Assembly (NCBI GenBank): GCA_051530055.1
Contig: CM121342.1
Location: 15,004,001-15,068,000, forward strand
Length of the DNA stretch: 64,000 bases
Reading direction: 5' to 3'
Source of the DNA: Neoechinorhynchus agilis
Lineage: Eukaryota > Acanthocephala
The translations under genes were made by a program, and so were the position numbers. How positions within the stretch are numbered: the first letter of the stretch is position 1; every line of letters begins with the position of its first letter. Shown here piece after piece: positions 11,120 to 21,999 of this stretch. The notes beneath the pieces were generated by a model. That model had not been told where the DNA came from. It did not search any database and worked only from the letters and a program-made list of their open reading frames with translations.

Positions 11120-13560
11120 TAGTGTTCAACGTCATCCAAAAATTCAAGGACCGACGACCACATAATAGCCAACAATCAATGCAACCGCCCGAAAATTCTG
11201 ATAATTCGAAAGCTCAGTTCTCAAAAAAATCTCGACTGAAAATAAGGAGCGAACTGCGTTCATATCGCCTACAATCGACGCTACTGACGCAGACACCTTG
11301 AACGCGCCACTTATCGATCGCGCTGAACCTGAGAAGACCAACGCTGCCGGGCTCCCACGCGTCTCCACCGGTGTGTGTTCGGTTTGCGGTAAGTCTTTTA
11401 AATTAACCAATTTGGGGTTTTTGTTTGGCCATGGTTCCCGCGATCTTCGCTGTAGCGGGTCTGGTTCTCCACCACGATCAACCGATCTGTTTATGCCTTG
11501 GATCTCCCAGATCACCACTGACTCTATTTCGATACCTGATATCGTGCGGGTTCTGCGCAGGAACGTCCAGAAACGGATCCCAAAGGGCGCACGATATCAG
11601 GTCGCCAAAGCATTTACGGGATTGGTCAACGATTGCCTCTAAAAGAACTGTACGCTTCGCATTTCCGCGCTTAGTCCTTTGCACGAGTGATGATTCTGTG
11701 GTCTTTGACATCAAAAATCAAGGAAATGGTGGCCTCCTTCGAACAGATATTTAACAATTTCGAAATGAAATTTCGCGAGGTTCGTAAGGGACGCACAAAG
11801 GAAGGGGTTTCGTTGCCGTTTTTAAAAAAGTGATCCCTGACTGAACGTGTCTCTTCGAGGCTTGCAAACGGAGATGTTCGGTGGGGGGGGCTGTTCGGTT
11901 ATTGTCATCCTCCGACAGTTTCGTACAAGGAGACAACGCGACACTACAAATACTCCGGTCAAAACACCAATGAAGTAGTAGCAGTTTTGAAATTCCACCT
12001 CTTCCCATACAAGACAGGACACCCACTCAAATTTCAGAGTTAAAAAAGGCCATCTCATCTTTTGCAAATGGTTCGGGTCGTGGGCTTGACGAGCTAACGC
12101 CTCAGCACCTAAAGGACATGATGTCCTTTATAACTGGTTAAGGAGCTCTCTCTAGAAAGTGCGCTTTCTCGGTTAGGCGACCGCCTGACTGGAGAGAACC
12201 TGAATCCCGTTGCAAAAGACCTACTTTTCGGAGCACTATTATGCGCCCTCGCATAAAAAGAAGGTGGGACTCGTCCCATCGCCGTATCTTCGACGATACG
12301 CCGACTTGCAGGAAAAATTCTCTGTAAACGTATTACAGAGAAAACCGGGCAGCAACTTCGCCCAGTCCAACTGGGATGCTGCACATCGTGCGGAAGCTAT
12401 TATCCACGTGCTCCGAAACTTTACTACAAGGAGTTCAGAGCCGTGCGTGATTCTTAAGTGTGATGTTCAGAACGCCTTTAACTCTCTCAATAGAGAAAAC
12501 ATGTTCTGCGCAATTAGAGATCACACACCAGAAGCCTTCCGGTATTTTCTCAATGCCTACGGAACCATGACTCTTTCGCTTTTCGAAGACCACCTCATTT
12601 GGTCCGAAAGAGGAGTGCAGCAAGGAGATCCTCTCGGACCAATCGCATTCTCCCTAACATTAAATCCAATAGCGCTCTCTCTCCATTCCGGCTTAAACGC
12701 TTGGTACTTGGATTACGTTACGCTCGGAGGTGATCCCTCCGTTGTACTGCGCGATTTGCAGACGCTGATAAGGGAGATCTCGAGAATGGGCATTGAGCTC
12801 AATGCTGGAAAGTGTGAGCTCCTTGTATTAAATATCGCGACACGGTCTCGTTTGCCGAAAGTCAGGAGGAAGGTTCTCACGCTATCCTGAGATCAATAGC
12901 GTAATTTCTAGGGCGTTGAGACCGGCGAACTTCCCCAACATCTTGGAACCCTCCCATCTTTGTCGACTAGACGGTCGCCGACCTGACGGAATTTCGGTCA
13001 TTTCGTGGTGGGAGGGCAAATGCCTCCTTTGGGACGCCACGCGTGTGGATACCCTCGCAGTAAGCACCATTCCGTACTCTCTCGAAATCCCTGGAGGTGC
13101 AGCCAGTGCAGCGGAAGGGAGGAAGGTACGAAAATATAGGGATTTAGCAAGGGGCCACTATTTTGTTACCTTTGGAATAGGGACGTATGAAGCGCTTGGC
13201 AGCTCGGTATTCACTCTGCTCCAAGATCTCTCGAAGAAATTGAGAAAAACGACCGGCGACGCACGAGCAGGTGTATTCATGCGACAAAATATCTTGCTTG
13301 CTGTACAACCAGGCAATGCTGTTGCTAAGATTTTGAGGACGGTGGTGATTGCACGTTTTGTGCTTTTATTATTTGCAAGAATTGATTTTTTTGTTATTAA
13401 ATGTTTAAAAACTCACATATTTAAAAACTTACAAGCAATGATTGATAAGGTGAGGTTTCCTCGCGAAATAGTTCAGAACAATAAAATGACTTTTAACCGA
13501 GATTATCTTCACCACAAGTCAAAATTTACAATCCCGATGGATTTTCTCGATATGAATAAT
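11120..13560 (+). mobile_element. Non-LTR retrotransposon with restriction-like endonuclease (copy B), internally deleted
   Basis: Same architecture as copy A: an N-terminal CSVCGKSFK...HGSRDLRC zinc finger (about 11370-11450) and a reverse transcriptase (about 12210-12850) with ILKCDVQNAFNSLNR and GVQQGDPLGPIAFS. The endonuclease end (about 12916-13320) has LDGRRPDGISVISW and LLWDATRVDTLA. The catalytic box reads YLDY, not YLDD (about 12702-12713), so the second catalytic aspartate is lost. The thumb and the CxCG...H zinc-binding stretch are missing between about 12880 and 12900, where the RT frame jumps to the middle of the endonuclease. The part between the zinc finger and the RT is shifted between frames. 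Confidence 0.75.
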
Positions 13561-13599
13561 TCCAATTAGTCATATCAAGAAGACCCTTCGGGATTGTAA

Positions 13600-13690
13600 A
13601 CATTGGAGGGTTGGTAAACCTTCCGGTTAAAGATTCTTTTATTGTTATGAAATATTTCGAAAGGAAACCCAGCCCAATCAGGCATTGTTA
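13600..13690. repeat. Single arm of CCGGT-type foldback family
   Basis: ACCTTCCGGTTAAAGATTC, then ATGAAATATTTCGAAAGGAAAC and CAATCAGGCATTGTTA, matches the arm of the foldback at 10791 and the remnant at 20000. No partner arm is nearby. Confidence 0.45.
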
Positions 13691-13923
13691 AAAATAATTC
13701 CTATTACTTTTTTAGAAATATATTTGAATCCTCGCTTCTGCTTCAAAAAAAGCATTTAACTTTTACGTTGTTTTAGTTGTTAATTTGCCTAAAACCTAAA
13801 GCAGTTTTATTTGTTGATTAAAGCTGAATTGTGATTGGTCATTTTGCCGCCAGTGCATTTCGTTATAGAGAATCTTAATCTTGTCCATAACCAAAGCTTT
13901 AAACACGAAGATTTTTAACGAAA

Positions 13924-14210
13924 ATGTCGGTTGTGCTGGAGACAACAATCGGTTGTGTAACAATTGATCTTTACTACCGGGAGCGTCCTATATGCACGTT
14001 CAACTTTCTGAAGCTTTGCGAACGGAGCCGTTTTCATAGTCAACAGCCGAATTTTATAATCCAAATTTTCCGCCTGTTTAATCCTAAAAATGCCGGTGAA
14101 GACGAAACCGGAAATCCGTGTTCGGAATGCTTGATCAGGAGTACGGTGGCTTCTTTCCAATTGAACGCTCCTCCATCCTGAAGCATAGTTTTATGCTGGG
14201 GGTAAGATAT
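13924..14210 (+). pseudogene. PPIL4-type cyclophilin, N-terminal fragment with frameshift
   Basis: ATG at 13924 opens MSVVLETTIGCVTIDLYY, then ERP....NFLKLC and FIIQ. This is the N-terminal signature of PPIL4 (a nuclear cyclophilin-type prolyl isomerase with an RRM; CYN-14/SIG-7 in worms). The frame then drifts; in the next frame SVFGMLDQEYGGFFPIER and SILKHSF continue the family pattern, so a one-base shift lies near 14110. A GGTAAGATATG donor-like site follows at about 14201. No downstream exon or RRM was found; an unrelated repeat block begins at 14218. Either this is a truncated duplicate or an exon cut off by insertion. The normally conserved GDPTGTGRGG segment is not recognisable. Confidence 0.6.
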
Positions 14211-14217
14211 GTTTCTG

Positions 14218-14545
14218 TTAGATGATTGCGTCGGCTACATTTGTCTGCCTCTTTGTAGCGATAGATTTATTCCGTTTGCACTTTTTGACTTCGACCGACT
14301 GTTCACTTCTAAGAAGTTCCTTTTCGCATTGAATAGCCTCCTTTAATATATCCTTAACTGTGTTCATTGCTTCATTTAATAAAACCTTTAGAGTATCAGT
14401 AACTCGTTCAAAGCACTTCTTTAGGGCAACATCAATAAGATTAGAATACTTAGCCGAGTCCCGACCACTGTTCATTGACTAGTTTGTTTGTAAGCGCAGA
14501 GTATACGACAGGAGCGAGTAGGCGACGACTCGAGAGAGTGAGCAA
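14218..14545. mobile_element. Fragment shared with the LTR fossil at 31.4 kb
   Basis: About 14221-14480 is clearly homologous to 31443-31655, including CTTCCTTTTCGCATTGAATA and CAAAGCACTTCTTTAG. Downstream, GGCGACGACTCGAGAGAGTGAGCAA resembles the gag start region of that fossil. The simplest reading is a leader-region fragment of the same LTR family. The minus strand is open for 85 codons (MNSGRDSAKYSNLIDVALKK and on), a predicted helical, charged peptide with no recognised family. Confidence 0.45.
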
Positions 14546-14754
14546 ATTTGAAGGTATGTAGCTGATCCTCAAACAATGCTTCCTAGTTTTATGATTTTGT
14601 ACTTAAAATAAACGATTTTGTCAAATGCTAAACATCGTTATGAATGCATTTACTAAGTTTGATCTACGGAAAACAGCGTTCGTGATCTGTACTGTTATCA
14701 TTGCCATTCTTCGAAAGAGAGATTTTGTTCGATGAAAAAAGAGGAAAACAATTT

Positions 14755-16700
14755 TTGTTGCATTGCAGTTACAGAGGTCACGAAATGAAATATAATCGTA
14801 GGATGGTATCGAGATTCTAAGCATCAATTTTGCATGGCAGACCATGAAAATAAAAAGACGAACAACAAATGGATTTGTATAAAAGCAGAAAAAATAACTG
14901 ATAAGTTATAACGATGTCAGCAGACAAAGATTCCCCATATATTCTCACTGGCGGTTGTAACACACTCGAGTTTTGTTGAAGTCAACCTTGCGAATTTTCA
15001 AGACCTATTAAGGGCACAAGAGTAAGTTTCCTTCGGTGAAAATAAACAAGAGAAACAGGAATGTTATAAAAACGATTTTTTGTGTTGTTTAGAGCAAATA
15101 AACCTACCAAACACAAATCGTATTTCGGGCCTACTGACATGGTCCGGTAAATGGGATTTTTGTGTTGTTTAGAGCAAATAAACCTACGAAACACAAATAT
15201 TAATTGTTTATCGTTTTCTCAGCAATTATCATTGCTAAATCTCGATTTCCCGAAGTAAAGGCTCGATCAGAACGAAGTCATCATCGACTTTCGAGCCAGT
15301 TCCCTCCATTCAACAATTTGGAGGTAGCTCGATTTTCGATTCATAATAATCCATTACCATTCCAGGAATTTGTTTCTGAGCCAAAGGCGAACTCATTACC
15401 TCAATATCTCCTTCATTAGTTTTAACTGCATAATGAAAATCGTCATCCCTCTTGACTATACCTACGATTTCAGCGTACGTTTTCGTTCCAGGATTGGCTT
15501 TAGAAAATGCACCAGTAATCTCGCTTTTCAATTGTCGAAGCTTTTTGGGCGTTCTGACAGAGGAACTCGGCTTAGATTTTTTACAGCTCGACGCCTGCGT
15601 ACTATGCTCAGAAATGGACACTTGCGTCATTTTTCTCTTAAGGCGGGATCGAGCCTTTCGCTTCACTTCGAACTCTTCAATCAGTTTCTTGCAGTGACAG
15701 TTGCCGATCGGTTCCCATGTACTTTCCTGCTTAGAATATCCTTGCCACTTCAAAAGATAAAAAAGACGCCCAGACGAAATACGTTTGTCGAGAACTTCCT
15801 CAACAACAAAGTGTTCGGAGAAGCCATTAGGATAGTTTTGATTGTCCTCTTCGGAGTTACAAAACACCTTCGAATCTATTTCCTTCAATTGTTGCGCTGC
15901 TTTCCTTGCCCTTTCTTTAGTTCGAATACCTTGCTTTCGTACTTGCAATTTCGGTACCAGCTTCTTGACATTATCACGATTTCCAACACTTTGACGGTGA
16001 TATTTGGTATCTTCGACCTTCGAATCATCATCCGATGACGTGCAAGTGCTCATGAGGGCCTTTAATTGCTTGACAATCATCTTTAAAATAAAAAGAATGT
16101 GTTTGAAGGAAAATCCCATCTTAAGCAGCGTAAATAATAAAAACGAATTTTTATTATCCTACGTCATGTTCATAAAACAATGTACAGAAATCTCCTAGCT
16201 AAAACAGCGAAAATAAAGATATTATAACATTTAAAAATACACGGAAACAATCAAAACGCCTTCTAATGTAGTGAAACCTTATGAACCGCACTTAAGTTGC
16301 CAGATTTCATTTCTCGGCAGAGATTTGTTTCTTGCTAAACATAGAGGACAGAACACAATCTTACACGAGAACAGCGCCAAGCACTTCCCGAACATAAAGA
16401 ACAACCGGCGCGTTGTTTTTCATGAAAATATTGTTTACATCAGTTGCAGATTCTGGAAGAATGCTTACTTAATTTTAGCAACAAAATTTCTCAAGACGAC
16501 ACGGATAAAGTTAAAAACAAAAGTGATGTTTCGTTAGTGGTACCGCTAGGGAAATCGTGCAGTTCCTTCTTGGTCGATGCTTATTGAAATTAATAATCTG
16601 TGTTGATAAATTAAGACGGAATAACGAAGGCCTTATGGTCCCCTCAATATAGAGAATTGCTTTCATGGCTTCGTTTTTAAATTACCTTAGAATGACACAA
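14755..16700. repeat. Segmental duplication with 37.07-37.87 kb (HP1-containing copy)
   Basis: About 14755-15062 (CAGAGGTCACGAAATGAAAT through CAAGAGAAACAGG) and about 16355-16700 (CAATCTTACACGAGAACAGC through ATTACCTTAGAATGACACA) recur in the same order near 37.1-37.87 kb. The 1.3 kb between them, which carries the HP1 gene, is absent from the other copy. Two near-identical 40-bp pieces (15078-15117 and 15157-15200, TTTGTGTTGTTTAGAGCAAA) lie at the edge of the extra segment and have short self-complementary ends. Confidence 0.8.
15310..16119 (-). CDS. HP1-like chromodomain/chromoshadow protein
   Basis: A single 269-codon frame, ATG at 16119 (an alternative start is the ATG of [10 protein letters not shown], residue 23, which gives a more HP1-like acidic N-terminus). 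The chromodomain spans about residues 103-154 ([23 protein letters not shown]). Methyl-lysine cage positions are aromatic: F104, W125 and Y128. A basic, serine-rich hinge follows, then a chromoshadow-like domain at about 213-265 ([31 protein letters not shown]). HP1 proteins bind H3K9-methylated nucleosomes and dimerise through the shadow domain in heterochromatin. Oddities are a long basic region before the chromodomain (residues 40-80), no intron, and loss of the usual tryptophan at the end of the shadow domain. The gene lies in a segment missing from the sister duplication at 37 kb. Confidence 0.8.
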   Translation of the reverse strand: MGFSFKHILFILKMIVKQLKALMSTCTSSDDDSKVEDTKYHRQSVGNRDNVKKLVPKLQVRKQGIRTKERARKAAQQLKEIDSKVFCNSEEDNQNYPNGFSEHFVVEEVLDKRISSGRLFYLLKWQGYSKQESTWEPIGNCHCKKLIEEFEVKRKARSRLKRKMTQVSISEHSTQASSCKKSKPSSSVRTPKKLRQLKSEITGAFSKANPGTKTYAEIVGIVKRDDDFHYAVKTNEGDIEVMSSPLAQKQIPGMVMDYYESKIELPPNC

Positions 16701-17395
16701 TGGGTCGCAATTCTTTTGAAATGAACTCGAGCGCTTTTTAGAGGAGTAGGTGAACAGAAGAAAATTAAGAAAATTGAAAGTACGGTACGTCACTTTAGAC
16801 GACGTCGAAGCGCGCATAACGCTTCGATATTGTGTAAACAATGCAAATGATAATGTGCGTTGCCATCTGCAAAAACAAATAACGATACAAATTGGGGATT
16901 AATTTTTTTTCACAATTTTGTGGTTTTATTAATAATGCAACAACTTCTTTGACTTTATTAACATTCACCGGTTACACACACAACAACAAAACGTTTCGAC
17001 AATCACCACCGTCCACGAAGAAGAGGCATCGCTCTCCCATTAGCTTATTTTGTTTATCTTAAAGCAAAAAAATCGGATAGTGCCACCACTAATAGTAACG
17101 ACAGATTGTTGAGCGAATGTAGCAACAGAGTAACATTTGCGCCTTCAATAAAATATTTGAATTTCCATTACTTTCGAAATTTTACATAAGTTTTCCTTGT
17201 TCCTTTTGGCATACCCAATCCTTTGCTGTATGTGTCAATTCTCTTATCACGCAAAACCGCTCGACCATCTTTGGCACCGACCCCTCGATTGCAATGGGCT
17301 CTTTGTTAAATCTAACAGAATCTGCGATGAAGGCCTCCTTTCCCCCGTAAAACAATACGAATCTCGAACCGCAACTCTCCATGGTTCTCGCATTT
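16701..17395. other. Intergenic spacer
   Basis: No convincing gene. A 66-codon minus-strand frame starting with ATG at 17382 has no recognisable motif and abuts the LINE that starts near 17400. Confidence 0.3.
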
Positions 17396-17399
17396 TCTA

Positions 17400-19150
17400 A
17401 AAACCCTTCAAATCCAGGTCACCAAAGCTTTCCGGTCAGGTAATCCTGCTAACCCATCCCTCCAGCATCCATATAACCCGCAAAGTATTCCTCTCGAGTC
17501 GTCTCTTGTCCGTTCCCAATCAAAACTGGTGGCGTGAAATAAAAAATGTCACTGGTCTTGGTAGATCCACCCCCTTCGCATCTCTTCCCAAATATGATCG
17601 CCTCTCAATCCTCAACTCTATCAATAAAAACCTCTGTCCTCCCCAAACTTCCTCTCCATTGTCCCAACATCTTTTCTCACTCTCTGACCCACCCATTCAT
17701 ACATGCCCTTCCTTAGTTTCCCCTCTCGAAATCCTAGAGATCCTTAAACGCCTGCCCCGCCATTCTTCCCTTAATTCGACTATCCCAAATTGGGCCATTC
17801 GTTTCATCATCCCGGAACTTATCGATCCTCTAACGCACATAACGAACCTTAGCTTTCTATTGGGCTCTTTCCCATCGTGTCTTAAGGAAGCCCGTGTCGT
17901 CCCCCTATCCAAAAGCGATAGACCGATTTCCCCCACATCCTTTCGTTCCATCTCTATCCTCTCACCTATCTCTAAAATCTTAGTAAAAATGTTTTAAAAC
18001 CCGCCTACTTCCCTTCTTCCTCAAAAACATCTCCCCTTCCCAATTCGCTTTCCGTCCCAATTACTCTTGTTCTGACGCCCTCCTCGGCATTTACGATACG
18101 CTTGTGCGCAGCTTAGATTCCAGTCCAGCATCAACCGTCCGTCTCGTGCAACTGGATATTTCCAGTTCGTTTGAGTCGGTATATCACTCTCTTCTCCTGC
18201 CTCCCAACCTGGCAACTCACTTGGATTTCCTCTTTTCTCTCCAACCGCAAACAATATATCCAATGTGGAACTTCTTGCTCTTCTTCTCTGCCCATATTTA
18301 AAGGGTACCCCAAGGCGCCGTAATTTCCCCTCTCCTCTGACATTTTTCTAAATGACCTTCATCCCCTCACTCCACCTACCAAATATTTTCTCTATGCAGA
18401 TGACCTCACAGTATTGCCATCGCATCTCCCTCTCTCCCTCTCCACAACCACGGACGAGATCAACCATCTCATTTCCTCTCTCTCCACCCTAAACCTCTCC
18501 CTAAATTTATCCAAATCTTTTGAGCTTGTCCCCCACATTACCAAATGCAGCCTAATCCCCGCACCTCTCCCTCTCCCTATCCAACGCTCCTCTTCTCTCC
18601 GAATACTGGGCCTGATTTTACAAGAAAACCTTAAATGGGATGCCCACATTTCATTTACACTCTCTAAAACAAACCATCGCCTTTACCTCCTCAAACTCCT
18701 CCGGCGTCTCGGCGTATCCCCTAAACACCTTGCCCACTTTTATCTCTCGTGCATCCTCCCTATCCTTACATACGCCTTGCCCACTTTCCTCGCCCTTTTC
18801 GCCAATGCTCTCTATTCTCTCGAAATCTTCCACAAGAGAGCAGCGAGAATATGCGGGACTTCACTCCCTCCCCTCGACGCCAACCTCCACTCCATTTTCT
18901 CCAAGAACGCCCTCCGTCTTCATAAACCTTCTCCACAATTTTCTTCCATCATCTTTAAATACTCTTCCCTCGTAAACACCCGTAACCCCAACCTTTTTCA
19001 TCCAACCCTCGCTCGTACTATTCTCTAGCAAAAATCTTTCATCCCCCAAGCCCAATCTTTCCGTAACAACCGGAGAACAAGGAAAGACTCCCAATCGGTC
19101 ATTCTCCTGTAAAACTCCTTCAAAGACAAGTCCCACATAAACGCCTCAAA
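17400..19150 (+). mobile_element. CR1/jockey-like LINE, reverse transcriptase part
   Basis: The plus strand encodes NWWREIKNVTGL and a pre-RT linker, then the RT fingers with ARVVPLSKSDRPISPTSFR and SISILSPISKI (17885-17990). The palm box is YFLYADDLTV (about 18380), and the thumb has RILGLILQENLKWDAHIS and FHKRAARICGTSLPP (18600-18875). The segments are spread over the three frames, so several indels have broken it. YADD and the thumb motifs assign it to the CR1/jockey side of the APE-type LINEs, distinct from copies A-E. No endonuclease domain is at its left end, so it is 5' truncated. Confidence 0.7.
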
Positions 19151-19305
19151 ATCCGACATCCAGACACCTTCAGCAAAGATAGATGCTGGCAAGTGTATGG
19201 ATCGTTCTTTCTTAAATTATTAAAACGTGTTTATATATAGAGCTATAGTTCGCTTTATCGCTTTGTATTTTTATTCAACACATTGAGATATTTGATTCTT
19301 GTGGG

Positions 19306-19773
19306 CTACACTTTAATACTAAAAAAGCAGACAAAATAATAATTAGCGATCTGAAGAATAACAGTAGAGAATGCACAAAGGGCGTATATAAAATCCCATG
19401 CATGGAATATGCGCAAGACGATGATCACAGAATTCCAAACTCGAAAAATCCGCTTTCTTGGAGCGATATGAACGCAGTTCGCGATATGTCTTTTATTAAT
19501 TACTGTTTTAAGAGAAATAAATGGTTCTAATCCGATGGTTTTGCAGAGATGCCTTAAAGCGTGCTGTCGTTTTGTTGAGGGTTTAACAATCTTGAAAGGA
19601 AGACGAAGGCAATCTATTTCTTCATAAGGTTCGTCAACTACGGGTTTCTCATCTTTCATATCAGGTAGTTCCTCAGTCCGATCTGGAAGCGCTTCTGAGA
19701 AATTAAAGAAGACTTTTTCCAAAAGGAAATGTACGACAAATACCTCTTGGCATCTTGTCGAAGCCCAAAGCAT
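19306..19773 (-). CDS. Hypothetical protein, probably part of a spliced host gene
   Basis: 155-codon frame from ATG at 19773. The middle part (EALPDRTEELPDMKDEKPVV, then DCLRLPFKIVKPS, ALRHLCKTIGLEPFISLK) reads like genuine protein, and a possible short intron (GT at about 19741, AG about 30 nt further) lies near its start. The C-terminal third is hydrophobic and may be read-through into an intron. No family is recognised. Confidence 0.3.
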   Translation of the reverse strand: MLWASTRCQEVFVVHFLLEKVFFNFSEALPDRTEELPDMKDEKPVVDEPYEEIDCLRLPFKIVKPSTKRQHALRHLCKTIGLEPFISLKTVINKRHIANCVHIAPRKRIFRVWNSVIIVLRIFHAWDFIYALCAFSTVILQIANYYFVCFFSIKV

Positions 19774-19799
19774 TAAGGCTTGTTTGTGCTATGGATCTC

Positions 19800-20860
19800 T
19801 TATTTCCATCGACCTTCCATGAATGGTGACGAATATCAAACCTAAAGCAATTAATGTTTAAGACAACACAATGAAAAAAGTATTGATCAATGGAAGCTCA
19901 CTATCCGTCTTTTAATACCTTCAACGTGAACATCTAGTTTTGTAGAAAAATAATTAGGTTGGAAATTGATGACCGAACACTCGTGATAGAATTGTGGTGA
20001 ATATACTCCCGGTTTAAAGGTATTTTATTTCTACGAAATATTTCGAGAGGGGAACCCTTGCTTCATCGGTCATTGCTTAAGTTTGAAGATTGAATTGTTC
20101 GTGTTTTTACATGGCGGAAAAATTTAAAGAATTCTTTATATCATAGGGAATTGTCGTCAGGGTGAATTTGATTCGTGTTTTGTGATGTGGGACAAACGAT
20201 GCAAGGATTGTCCAAAAGAATATCGCAACACAAACAGGCGTGCAGGGGGTTTGACGGTTCCTCAGCGATCTCCAATCATCCGGAGAAGGAAAAACATCGT
20301 ATGGACTTCGGATGAGCATAAACAATACAGCCTGAGGCCAATTTACGGAGGAGATTTGTAATAGAGGCAATAAACATCACAGGGAATGTAACCATGGAGG
20401 GTAAAAAAAGCGAATCACACGCTAGTATTTCCGAAAATTCAGGAAAAAAACAAAACCAAAAAGTTAAAACGCCGCAGCTGGCACGTAGGTAATACACACG
20501 GCGCTTGGCGAACCCGCGGATCTACGCCTACAGTCCAATTCTGACTTTAGCTTAATTTGTAGATATAACTGAAGAGGTAAGCAAAAAGGTTACGAATATT
20601 TTGAATAAATGATGAACAGCAACAACAATCCGGGGGGAAAAACATCGCCATACTCGAATTAATTTTTATTTCGTTTTTATCTAAAATAATATTTTCGTGT
20701 GCTAAAATGTTCCTAATAACCGAATGTCAACTCGATCAATAAAATACGTTCAGAGTACTCAAACCGTTATCGTATATTATATGCCGATCTTGTAAATGAT
20801 ACGTTTGGATCACTCAAAACTGCCCAACACTCATACCTATCGCAAAACCAATCTTCAACA
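19800..20860. other. Spacer with foldback arms
   Basis: About 19990-20090 is a CCCGGTTTAAAGG-type foldback arm. It is joined at about 20085-20155 to an arm of the other family (GAAGATTGAATTGTTCGTG, ACATGGCGG). The rest contains no gene that I can support. A short plus-strand frame from ATG at about 20395 (MEGKKSESHASISENS) ends at a GTAATA site and could be a lone exon or chance. Confidence 0.35.
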
Positions 20861-20899
20861 AACACCGCAATAGGCCCCCAGCAACCAACAATATCATAA

Positions 20900-21860
20900 T
20901 ATATCGTCCAAATATGAACCTGCACATAACATTTTTCTCTCAGAAATCCCCGAAATCACAACATTATCAAAATTCGACCTTCAGAAACACTACGCTCATC
21001 ACCTTCATATTGTCTGTCAACAACTCTTTCCCGAATCATTTTTCTGTTTCCTTCCCCGGTCTCCTTCCAGCGCATCCCCAACAAAAATCTAATGACTCCC
21101 GCTCTCGTCAACTCAAAATCACTTTCCATCTACCACACACCGCATCCTCCTTCCTTCAAAATCGTTCCTTACTTGTCAATTTCTTCCTACCATACCAAAT
21201 ATACCCAGACCGCGCACTTCAAACTGTGAACTCCATTTATCATTCGCCTATGCATAACCACCTTCTCTCCCCCCTCAAATAACTTATTACAAGCCAAAAC
21301 CTACTCTCTGAACTCTCCGAAAATCTGACGATATGATAGGTACCGGGGAATGTGATTGGAATTACTGTTTAGGTCTACACCTGGTAAATGATTATTTATT
21401 AAAGACGTTTCGAACTTCGTAATCAAACATTATCACTCACTCAAAATCCACTCAGAAGCACATCCACCCAACTCTTCTCCCAGCCAAATCCCGCAAACTA
21501 CACCCCTCTTCAAGCATTTTCAAACAGCCATTTCTCTCCTTTCTTTTCACTAACATAAGAAGTCTGTTACCTAAGATAGATCAACTTCCGCTTCTAGTCT
21601 CCACCACCAACACAGACATTTTGGTCATTGTAGAAACATGGCTGCACTCCTCTCATTCCGACATCGCCTTGATTCCTGGCTATACTTCTTTCTACTTATA
21701 CAGAGACGAACGCGCGGGAGGTGAAGTCTCCATTTTCATTCGGTTCGAACCTCTTTTATTCCTTCCCCCCTTACTCCTTACCCTTCTTCACCTAGCGGAC
21801 TCAAGGAGCGTAAATGCGTCACTACTTTCGGAAAAAAGAAGACGGCTACAGCGACTGTGA
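20900..21860 (+). mobile_element. CR1/jockey-like LINE, 5' part with endonuclease start
   Basis: About 21510-21760 encodes the N-terminal half of an APE-type endonuclease: LLSFHYIRSLLPKIDQLPLL, IVETWLHSSHSDIALIPGY and GGEVSIFIR. The proline- and serine-rich frame before it (20914-21282) may be the ORF1/linker. At 21355-21430 an ACACCTGGTAAATGATT foldback arm interrupts it. The matching RT part appears at 23270, beyond an RTE-type insertion, so 20.9-24 kb is best read as one element split by another. Confidence 0.6.
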
Positions 21861-21999
21861 AGGTCTGTGAGTGTCGGAACAAGAGCGGTAACATTCTGGT
21901 TAATAGTCGTACATCTACATAACGCTCTCTCTCAAACTTCGCTCAGGCAGCCGAAATTTAAACCATTATCGGTATCTATCGTATTCCCTCAGCCGAAGT

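Noticed and set aside
17182-17382. Minus-strand ORF as a small host gene
   Set aside because: No motif, no neighbouring exon, and it abuts a LINE; it may be chance.
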